From positions 1 to 8,378 of the forward strand of contig JACQXH010000004.1 in assembly GCA_016208845.1 (NCBI GenBank): DNA of 8,378 nt, in the 5' to 3' direction. The DNA is from Nitrospirota bacterium (lineage in GTDB: Bacteria > Nitrospirota > Thermodesulfovibrionia > UBA6902 > BMS3Bbin08). The notes under the pieces are model-generated. The model was not told the DNA's origin. It was given only the letters and a program-made list of their open reading frames with translations, and did no database searches. Numbering within the stretch: the stretch's first letter is position 1; each line of letters starts with the position of its first letter. A program made the translations under genes and the position numbers. This document shows positions 1-4,905 of the stretch, piece after piece.

Positions 1-201
1 GTTGAGGCGAAAAAATTCGGCCGCATCATACTGGCGGGCGGGCTTAATCCTGATAACGTAGCGCAGGCCGTAAAGCGTGTTCAACCATATGGGATCGATG
101 TTGCCTCCGGTGTTGAAAGCAACAAGAAAGGGAAAAAAGACCATAAGAAATTAAAATTGTTTATTGAAAAGGCCAGAGAGGCTTTCAGGGGCCATGTATG
201 A
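1..201 (+). CDS. trpF: Phosphoribosylanthranilate isomerase TrpF, C-terminal fragment (5' end outside window)
   Basis: TrpF isomerises N-(5'-phosphoribosyl)anthranilate to the ribulose form (CdRP) in cytoplasmic tryptophan synthesis. The frame is open from base 1 to a TGA at 199-201 and gives 66 residues, about the last third of a normal protein of roughly 200 residues. Two hallmark segments of the (beta/alpha)8 barrel are visible: LAGGLNPDNV at fragment residues 11-20 and DVASGVE at 33-39, the latter followed by the usual G-x-K-D (residues 44-47). These belong to the C-terminal phosphate-binding part of the family. The start and the catalytic N-terminal cysteine/aspartate region lie upstream of the window. 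The stop region overlaps the start of the next gene by 8 nt, so the two are probably co-transcribed and may be translationally coupled. The family assignment is secure. Integrity of the missing part cannot be judged. Confidence 0.93.
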   Translation, partial: VEAKKFGRIILAGGLNPDNVAQAVKRVQPYGIDVASGVESNKKGKKDHKKLKLFIEKAREAFRGHV

Positions 202-1375
202 CCCTCGTTCACCCGCCGATAGTGTGGTAAAAGAAACCGCTGTTGAAAAAGCCGCAATAGAAAATATTCTCGGAGTTCCTTTCACAGAAAAAAATCATGT
301 GCGTCTTTTGAAAAGTGGTAAGGAAATCTTCCAGGCCATTTTTGATTCTGTCGCCAACGCGAAGGAAATAATTTGCATTGAATTTTATATTTTTAAAAAC
401 GACGCAACAGGCAATAAAATGGCAGATCTCCTTAAAGAAAAAGCAGGCCTCGGAGTAAATGTATATATTCTCTATGACCACTTTGGATCTCTCACTACTC
501 CATTGAGCTTCTGGCAGGACCTGAAAAAGGCAGGAATAAATCTCAGGGCCTCTCACCCGTTTAAATGGTCTGCGCCGAGACGTTACATACATAGGGATCA
601 TAAAAAGCTCCTTATAATCGACGGGGAAACGGCTTTTACCGGCGGTTTTAACATAGGAGATGAATATCATGGGTACATAAGAAAATGGAAACAGCCATGG
701 AGGGACACAGGCATCTATCTTAAAGGGCCTGTCGCCGCAATATTACTTGATATGTTCAAGAACAGCTGGACTGCATGGAAAGGACAACCCATTAAATTAG
801 ATAACATCAATCAGCCCGTACCCGGAGGAATTCCGGTCATACCTGTATTAACAAGCTCGGCAAAAGGAAGAAAAAAACTGAGAAAGCTCTTCTTCCACAG
901 CATCAGTAGCGCAAAGAATAAAATATTCATCACAAATGCCTACTTTACCCCAAGCAGGAGAATGCTTACTGTTCTGTCAGATGCTGTAAAGAGAGGAGTG
1001 GATGTTAAAATACTTCTCCCCGGGAAAAGCGACATAGCGCCTGTCTTTTATGCAAGCAGGGCCTTCTATTCAAGACTGCTCAGGGCAGGAGTGGAAATTT
1101 ATAATTACCAGAACCAGATCCTTCACGCCAAGACAGCTGTGATTGACACATGCAGGAGCATCATAGGCTCTGCCAACCTTGATTTTCAATCTCTTAGGCG
1201 GAATGATGAGAGCAATGTGGGGATACTGAATAATGATTTTGGAAGTGAAATGACGAAAATCTTTTTTGAAGACCTGACGCAGTCTGTCAGGATCGATGCG
1301 CATACCTGGCCCAAACGTCCGTTTTACGAAAAAGTACTTGAAAGGTTTTTTTCGATATTCAGAACAAGGTTTTGA
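194..1375 (+). CDS. Phospholipase D-family cardiolipin synthase (ClsB-like)
   Basis: This is a 393-residue enzyme with two phospholipase D domains, which probably condenses phospholipids to cardiolipin at the inner face of the cytoplasmic membrane. Both HxKxxxxD signatures are intact: HKKLLIID at residues 136-143, followed by a GGFN at 150-153, and HAKTAVID at 311-318, followed by GSANLDFQS from 325. The GSAN-x-D-x-x-S plus a nearby N-E pair is typical of cardiolipin synthases. There is no N-terminal pair of membrane helices as in ClsA, so a ClsB/YbhO-like form of about 400 residues fits better. I chose ATG 194 because it sits in the trpF stop region (ATGTATGA) with purine-rich AGAGAGG and AGGGG stretches just upstream. 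A TTG at 164 would lie deeper inside trpF, and a GTG at 224 is also possible. The gene interrupts the usual trpF-trpB adjacency. Another phospholipid transferase or hydrolase of the same fold cannot be excluded. Confidence 0.88.
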   Translation: MYDPRSPADSVVKETAVEKAAIENILGVPFTEKNHVRLLKSGKEIFQAIFDSVANAKEIICIEFYIFKNDATGNKMADLLKEKAGLGVNVYILYDHFGSLTTPLSFWQDLKKAGINLRASHPFKWSAPRRYIHRDHKKLLIIDGETAFTGGFNIGDEYHGYIRKWKQPWRDTGIYLKGPVAAILLDMFKNSWTAWKGQPIKLDNINQPVPGGIPVIPVLTSSAKGRKKLRKLFFHSISSAKNKIFITNAYFTPSRRMLTVLSDAVKRGVDVKILLPGKSDIAPVFYASRAFYSRLLRAGVEIYNYQNQILHAKTAVIDTCRSIIGSANLDFQSLRRNDESNVGILNNDFGSEMTKIFFEDLTQSVRIDAHTWPKRPFYEKVLERFFSIFRTRF

Positions 1376-1385
1376 AATAGGCAAC

Positions 1386-1399
1386 GCAATTAACCACAG
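1386..1399. repeat. Degenerate copy of the AACCACAG repeat
   Basis: The 14-mer GCAATTAACCACAG here is identical to bases 4589-4602 at the left edge of the composite repeat between accD and folC. It stands just upstream of a GTCATTCC-type inverted repeat, as it does in that second gap. No convincing right arm (CTGTGGTT) follows before trpB, so this looks like a truncated or decayed copy. Confidence 0.55.
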
Positions 1400-1416
1400 G
1401 CCACAACCATATTAAC

Positions 1417-1463
1417 GTCATTCCCGCTTGCCGGGTCGTTGCTACCGAACAAGTCGGAATGAC
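1417..1463. repeat. 47-bp imperfect hairpin, GTCATTCC/GGAATGAC family
   Basis: GTCATTCC (1417-1424) and GGAATGAC (1456-1463) are perfect 8-bp complements. Inside them the stem continues with a G-U pair, then CTTG/CAAG (1427-1430 with 1450-1453), then CGG/CCG (1432-1434 with 1445-1447), leaving a loop of about 10 nt. The whole element folds as one long hairpin just after the phospholipase D-type gene. A run of seven T (1483-1489) follows, but 19 nt after the hairpin, which is too far for a standard intrinsic terminator. The outer sequence matches dispersed repeats common in environmental bacterial genomes. It may protect the mRNA 3' end or terminate weakly; that role is inferred. Confidence 0.6.
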
Positions 1464-1505
1464 AACTACTTAATATTTAAACTTTTTTTACCGGACACCC
1501 GTTAT

Positions 1506-1540
1506 ATTGTTATTGCCGGATGCTGTGATATAATAACAAT
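1506..1540. promoter_or_regulatory. 9-bp inverted repeat overlapping the trpB promoter, possible operator
   Basis: ATTGTTATT (1506-1514) and AATAACAAT (1532-1540) are exact reverse complements separated by 17 bp. The left arm covers the candidate -35 and the right arm begins within the -10 and runs to the start point. This is where a dimeric repressor might bind. The arms are AT-rich, so chance is possible, and the sequence does not resemble the TrpR operator consensus. Confidence 0.3.
1507..1534 (+). promoter_or_regulatory. Candidate sigma-70-type promoter for trpB and downstream genes
   Basis: A perfect -10 box TATAAT (1529-1534) is preceded by TG at 1526-1527, which makes an extended -10 (TGATATAAT). 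A TTGTTA at 1507-1512 matches four of six -35 positions at 16-bp spacing. Transcription would begin near 1541, leaving a leader of about 27 nt before the trpB ATG. That is too short for a trp leader peptide, T-box or attenuator. The promoter would give trpB, trpA and accD expression independent of trpF and the phospholipase D-type gene. Confidence 0.55.
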
Positions 1541-1567
1541 TCAAAATTTTGAACCTCTCAAATCATA

Positions 1568-2770
1568 ATGAATACAAAAACAAATAAAATCCCAGACAGC
1601 AAAGGGCATTTTGGCACATACGGAGGAAGATTTGTGCCTGAAACCCTCATGCCGGCGCTCATTGAACTCGAAAAGGCATACAGGAAGTATTCAAGAGATA
1701 AAGACTTTCTTGCTGAGCTCGGTTCGCTGCAGAAAAATTATATAGGAAGACCGACACCGCTTTATTTTGCCAGAAAGCTCACCGAATTGATAGGCGGCGC
1801 AAAAATTTATCTCAAACGCGAAGACCTCTGTCACACCGGCGCTCACAAGATCAATAATGCTTTAGGACAGGCGCTCCTTGCAAAGCGGATGGGCAAAAAA
1901 AGGATAATCGCCGAGACAGGCGCGGGACAGCATGGCGTCGCCACAGCGACAGGCGCGGCGCATGCCGGCCTTGAGTGTGAAATTTACATGGGCAGCGAAG
2001 ACATGAGGCGGCAGTCATTGAATGTATACAAAATGCGGCTTTTGGGCGCAAAGGTTACAGAGGTCAATGTTGGATCAAAGACACTGAAAGACGCTATTAA
2101 TGAGGCTCTGCGCGACTGGACTACGAATGTCCTTAACACACATTATGTGCTCGGCACAGTATTTGGTCCCCATCCGTTCCCCGTCATGGTCAGAGACTTT
2201 CAATCCATAATCGGAAAAGAGGCCCGACAGCAGATCGTGAAAGCGGAGGGCAAACTTCCTGATTGCCTGATAGCCTGCGTTGGCGGCGGCAGTAATTCCA
2301 TCGGCTTGTTCTATGCATTTCTCAAAGACAATATAAAAATGATCGGCGTTGAAGCCGGGGGGCATGGCATAGAATCAGGCGAACATGCAGCTCGCTTTGC
2401 AGGCGGCTCGCTGGGAGTCTTCCAGGGCTGCAAGAGTTATCTTTTACAAAATGATGACGGTAATGTGCTTGGCACACATTCGGTCTCAGCAGGGCTTGAT
2501 TACGCATCTGTGGGTCCTGAGCATTGTTATCTCAGAGATCTGAATAAGATCGAATACACAAATATAACTGATGATGAAGCACTAAAGGCATTTGAGCTTC
2601 TTGGTAACGCGGAGGGAATTATCCCGGCCCTTGAATCGGCGCATGCAATTGCACATACAATAAAAATAGCGCCGGCCATGCCAAAGCATTCAGTCATCAT
2701 CATCAACCTTTCAGGCAGAGGAGACAAGGACGTTCAGGAAGTGGCAAAGATTAAGGGGATAACCCTTTAA
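1568..2770 (+). CDS. trpB: Tryptophan synthase beta chain TrpB (TrpB1 type)
   Basis: TrpB joins indole, delivered through a tunnel from TrpA, to serine by PLP chemistry to give tryptophan; it works as a cytoplasmic alpha2-beta2 complex. The 400-residue length is normal for the TrpB1 class (E. coli 397). Key parts are present: KREDLCHTGAHKINN with the PLP Schiff-base lysine at K94, ETGAGQHG with the catalytic glutamate at E116, the PLP-phosphate loop GGGSN at 239-243, D310 in GLDYASVGPEH, and S382 in LSGRGDKD, which contacts the PLP ring nitrogen in the family. The N-terminal GTYGGRFVPETLMPAL segment is also standard and supports the ATG at 1568. No clear Shine-Dalgarno precedes this ATG (CTCTCAAATCATA). 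The candidate promoter lies about 35 bp upstream, and trpA follows after 93 bp. Nothing suggests inactivation. Confidence 0.98.
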   Translation: MNTKTNKIPDSKGHFGTYGGRFVPETLMPALIELEKAYRKYSRDKDFLAELGSLQKNYIGRPTPLYFARKLTELIGGAKIYLKREDLCHTGAHKINNALGQALLAKRMGKKRIIAETGAGQHGVATATGAAHAGLECEIYMGSEDMRRQSLNVYKMRLLGAKVTEVNVGSKTLKDAINEALRDWTTNVLNTHYVLGTVFGPHPFPVMVRDFQSIIGKEARQQIVKAEGKLPDCLIACVGGGSNSIGLFYAFLKDNIKMIGVEAGGHGIESGEHAARFAGGSLGVFQGCKSYLLQNDDGNVLGTHSVSAGLDYASVGPEHCYLRDLNKIEYTNITDDEALKAFELLGNAEGIIPALESAHAIAHTIKIAPAMPKHSVIIINLSGRGDKDVQEVAKIKGITL

Positions 2771-2816
2771 CGATTAATAATTTTAAATTGCAGATCATGA
2801 ATTTCAAAATGAAGAA

Positions 2817-2836
2817 CCCTGTAGCAAGCTGCAGGG
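2817..2836. repeat. Small palindromic hairpin in the trpB-trpA gap
   Basis: CCCTGTAGCAAGCTGCAGGG pairs along nearly its full length (one G-U pair) around a CAAG loop. The core AGCAAGCTGC recurs at 4641-4650, and a third hairpin of the same design lies at 4802-4822. The rest of the 93-bp gap (2771-2863) is AT-rich with no reading frame or ribosome site I can recognise. No T-run follows the hairpin, so it is unlikely to be a terminator. It looks like a dispersed REP-like repeat. Confidence 0.6.
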
Positions 2837-2863
2837 AATTTAAGATAAATAATTAGAAAAAAA

Positions 2864-3634
2864 ATGAACAGGATAGAACAGGTCTTCAGAAAACTCAAAA
2901 AAAACAGCAAAAAAGCCTTCATTCCTTACATTATGGCAGGAGATCCTGCGCCTGATGTTACAAAAAAACTTGTATCTGACCTTGAGGCTTCAGGCGCAGA
3001 TATTATTGAACTCGGCGTGCCTTTCAGCGATCCGCTTGCCGATGGCCCAACGATCCAGCGCGCCCACGAGAGGGCTTTACATAATGGGGTTACCCTAAGA
3101 AAGGTCCTTGCCCTGGTCAGGGATATTCGGCAGACCTCCCAGACACCTCTGATCCTCATGACATATTACAATCCTGTCTTTAAATTCGGCATTGAGGCAT
3201 TTGTGAAAGAGGCGGTCCATTCAGGCGTTGACGGCGTCATAATTCCTGACCTGATCCCTGATGAGGCAGAAGAATTTATCGCCTTTGCCCGGCAGTACAA
3301 ACTCGATACGATCTTTCTCCTTGCTCCGACGAGCACGGAGGACAGGATCAGAAAAGTTATAAATGCCTCAACAGGTTTCATTTATTATGTTTCAATAACA
3401 GGGATAACAGGTTCAAAGCTGTTAATGGATGAGACAATGAAGAACACTCTGACCTCGATAAAACAATTAACCAGGAAGCCTGTTGCGGTAGGCTTCGGGA
3501 TCTCCAATCCTGAAGATGCATCAGCTGTGGCTTCAGTTGCGGACGGCGTCATCGTCGGGAGCGTTATAGTTAAATTGATCTCGGAAGGTAAAGACATTGC
3601 AGAGTTAACTCGCTCGCTCAGGCGGGCAATATGA
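2864..3634 (+). CDS. trpA: Tryptophan synthase alpha chain TrpA
   Basis: TrpA cleaves indole-3-glycerol phosphate to indole and glyceraldehyde 3-phosphate and passes the indole to TrpB. The 256-residue product is a normal length for this (beta/alpha)8 barrel. The signature ELGVPFSDPLADGPTIQ carries the two catalytic acids, E49 and D60. FIYYVSITGITG (residues 172-183) corresponds to the phosphate-binding loop 6 region, with GFGIS at 210-214 and VGSVIV at 231-236 forming the rest of the phosphate site. The start matches the family (M-N-R-I...F..L, then AFIPYIMAGDP at 18-28). The ATG follows a run of A residues rather than a Shine-Dalgarno. It sits 93 bp after trpB and 60 bp before accD, in the same direction, so co-transcription is likely. 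All expected motifs are intact. Confidence 0.98.
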   Translation: MNRIEQVFRKLKKNSKKAFIPYIMAGDPAPDVTKKLVSDLEASGADIIELGVPFSDPLADGPTIQRAHERALHNGVTLRKVLALVRDIRQTSQTPLILMTYYNPVFKFGIEAFVKEAVHSGVDGVIIPDLIPDEAEEFIAFARQYKLDTIFLLAPTSTEDRIRKVINASTGFIYYVSITGITGSKLLMDETMKNTLTSIKQLTRKPVAVGFGISNPEDASAVASVADGVIVGSVIVKLISEGKDIAELTRSLRRAI

Positions 3635-3658
3635 AAATAGGTATGGCCTGTTTATCTT

Positions 3659-3681
3659 GTCACTTATCACCAGTCACTTAT
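3659..3681. repeat. Two copies of GTCACTTAT upstream of accD
   Basis: GTCACTTAT occurs at 3659-3667 and again at 3673-3681 (14-bp period) within the 60-bp trpA-accD gap. It leaves no room for a Shine-Dalgarno of normal quality before the accD ATG at 3695. It may be the remnant of a short tandem repeat; no function is evident. Confidence 0.4.
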
Positions 3682-3694
3682 AACAGTTATTAAA

Positions 3695-4546
3695 ATGGCC
3701 TGGTTTAAAAAAGAAAAAACTTCTATTTCCAAAAAGGTCAAAGTACCTGAAGGCCTGTGGGTAAAATGCGACATGTGCAAGGAGATCGTCTACCGGAAAG
3801 AGGTAGAAAAAAATCTCAACGTATGTCCCAAGTGCAATTACCACTTCAGGGTATCTGCAAAAGAGCGAATATCCCTTCTTATAGACAGCGCCGGCTTTAC
3901 CGAGATCGGAGCAGACCTGTCGCCGAAGGACGTCCTGAATTTCAAAGATAAGGTGCCTTATAAAGAGCGGCTGAGTGAATATCAGAAGAGATCAAACCTA
4001 AAGGAGGCTGCCATTGCCGGCAAAGCTGTTATAGGGGGGTTGCCCGTTGTGTTCATAATCCTCGATTTTACTTTTATGGGCGGCAGTATGGGGTCTGTCG
4101 TAGGAGAAAAGTTCGTTCTGGCCGCTGAAAAAGCCATTGAAGATAATATACCCTTGATCTCTGTAACATCGTCAGGAGGCGCAAGGATGCAGGAAGGCAC
4201 ATTATCTCTTATGCAGATGGCCAAGACCTCTGCGGCAGTTGCAAGGCTCAGGGACAAAAACATACCGTATATTTCCATACTGGCAGACCCAACATTCGGC
4301 GGGGTCACAGCGAGCTTTGCTATGCTTGGCGATATTATTATTGCAGAGCCCAGGAGCCTCATAGGCTTTGCAGGTCCCAGAGTCATAGAACAGACCATTA
4401 AACAGCAGCTTCCGGATGACTTTCAGAGAGCCGAATTCCTGTTCAAACATGGCATGATCGATATAATCGTTGACCGCAAAGACCTGAAACAGATTATAGC
4501 TAAATATTTATCAATAATAATAAGAAACAATAATATCAAGAAATAG
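3695..4546 (+). CDS. accD: Acetyl-CoA carboxylase carboxyltransferase subunit beta AccD
   Basis: With AccA, AccD forms the cytoplasmic carboxyltransferase that moves the carboxyl group from carboxybiotin to acetyl-CoA, making malonyl-CoA for fatty-acid synthesis. The 283-residue product begins MAWFKK, as the family does, and carries a four-cysteine zinc ribbon (C25, C28, C44, C47). The crotonase-like core follows: SSGGARMQEG at 159-168 supplies the oxyanion-hole backbone, FGGVTASFAMLGD lies at 201-213, GFAGPRVIEQT at 224-234, and LPDDFQRAEFLFKHGMID at 239-256. These are all standard. No Shine-Dalgarno is visible before the ATG (GTTATTAAA). The accA partner is not in the window. Its place after trpA and before folC matches a linkage known in Proteobacteria. 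The gap to folC is enlarged by repeat DNA. Confidence 0.98.
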   Translation: MAWFKKEKTSISKKVKVPEGLWVKCDMCKEIVYRKEVEKNLNVCPKCNYHFRVSAKERISLLIDSAGFTEIGADLSPKDVLNFKDKVPYKERLSEYQKRSNLKEAAIAGKAVIGGLPVVFIILDFTFMGGSMGSVVGEKFVLAAEKAIEDNIPLISVTSSGGARMQEGTLSLMQMAKTSAAVARLRDKNIPYISILADPTFGGVTASFAMLGDIIIAEPRSLIGFAGPRVIEQTIKQQLPDDFQRAEFLFKHGMIDIIVDRKDLKQIIAKYLSIIIRNNNIKK

Positions 4547-4634
4547 AATACCTCATTTCTGATCTGATTTGCACATAAACCTGAAAATGCAATTAACCAC
4601 AGAAGGCGCAGAGAACTATATGATAAATGAACTA

Positions 4635-4653
4635 CCCCGCAGCAAGCTGCGAG
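4635..4653. repeat. Small hairpin CCCCGCAGCAAGCTGCGAG
   Basis: CGCAGC (4638-4643) pairs with GCTGCG (4646-4651) around AA. The flanking CCC and AG are imperfect partners. It shares the core AGCAAGCTGC with the hairpin in the trpB-trpA gap at 2817-2836. Confidence 0.6.
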
Positions 4654-4685
4654 TTATCGAAATGCGAAAAACCAAAAACAATACC

Positions 4686-4784
4686 GTCATTCCGCACTTG
4701 TCGCAACGACTCTCCGCGACTCGCTTCGAGATGCGGCATCCAGAATATAACACTCCCCTGGATTCCCGCCTTCGCGGGAATAAC
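4686..4784. repeat. Bipartite GTCATTCC...GGAATAAC palindromic element
   Basis: The ends GTCATTCCGC (4686-4695) and GCGGGAATAAC (4774-4784) form an imperfect inverted repeat. The right half holds a perfect 8-bp stem, ATTCCCGC/GCGGGAAT (4762-4769 with 4774-4781), on a CTTC loop. ATCCAG (4738-4743) and CTGGAT (4758-4763) mirror each other near the middle. The left half is more decayed. It belongs to the same broad family as the element at 1417-1463. Confidence 0.65.
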
Positions 4785-4801
4785 AATTGTTGTACATTAT
4801 A

Positions 4802-4822
4802 CCCCGATGCAAAGCATCGAGG
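4802..4822. repeat. Small hairpin CCCCGATGCAAAGCATCGAG
   Basis: CGATGC (4805-4810) pairs perfectly with GCATCG (4814-4819) around AAA, with CCC/AGG partly pairing outside. The design matches the hairpins at 2817-2836 and 4635-4653, but the stem sequence differs on both arms together. Confidence 0.6.
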
Positions 4823-4905
4823 AATTATTTTGATTAAATATTACTTTCACTTTCAAAATGTTCCTCTGTGGACTCTGTGGTTTCCTAAATGCATTATGTG
4901 AGACA

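Larger units (their letters stand above)
4594..4883. repeat. Composite nested palindromic repeat between accD and folC, no gene
   Basis: The 359-bp gap 4547-4905 has no credible gene. Its outer arms are AACCACAGAAGGCGCAGAG (from 4595) and, in reverse complement, TTCCTCTGTGGACTCTGTGG (4861-4880) plus TT; nine outer bases and an inner CAGAG match exactly. Between them, in order, are a hairpin (4635-4653), a GTCATTCC-type bipartite element (4686-4784) and another hairpin (4802-4822). Frames open across it (for example 4627-4833) read WIPAFAGIT or LDSRLRGNN, the familiar false translations of such repeats. No transposase is present, so if mobile it depended on enzymes supplied elsewhere. It separates folC-lptD from accD and could affect transcription between them. 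Confidence 0.7.

Noticed and set aside
164..193. TTG start at 164 for the phospholipase D-type gene
   Set aside because: It adds ten residues fully inside trpF with no family similarity; ATG 194 at the trpF stop is the more usual overlap.
209..670. Antisense open frame of 153 codons inside the phospholipase D-type gene
   Set aside because: The forward frame carries both catalytic motifs; the reverse product has no recognisable features.
1376..1567. Tryptophan leader peptide, T-box or attenuator before trpB
   Set aside because: No short Trp-rich frame or terminator/antiterminator pair is visible, and the probable promoter leaves only about 27 nt of leader.
3982..4398. Antisense open frame of 138 codons inside accD
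   Set aside because: It is a shadow of a strongly conserved coding region on the other strand, with no motif or ribosome site.
4762..4781. Strong hairpin ATTCCCGC-CTTC-GCGGGAAT as an intrinsic terminator after accD
   Set aside because: No T-run follows (AACAATTGTT comes next), and the hairpin is an internal part of a dispersed repeat.
4627..4833. Open frame of 68 codons in the same gap
   Set aside because: It contains WIPAFAGIT, a familiar false translation of GGATTCCCGC-type repeats, so it is not a real protein.
4830..4859. Possible promoter for folC (TTGATT ... CAAAAT)
   Set aside because: The -10 matches only four of six bases at an 18-bp spacing in AT-rich DNA; too weak to list as a feature.
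4569..4901. Open frame of 110 codons across the accD-folC gap
   Set aside because: It runs through the composite repeat and contains the repeat-derived string LDSRLRGNN; it has no ribosome site and overlaps the folC 5' side.
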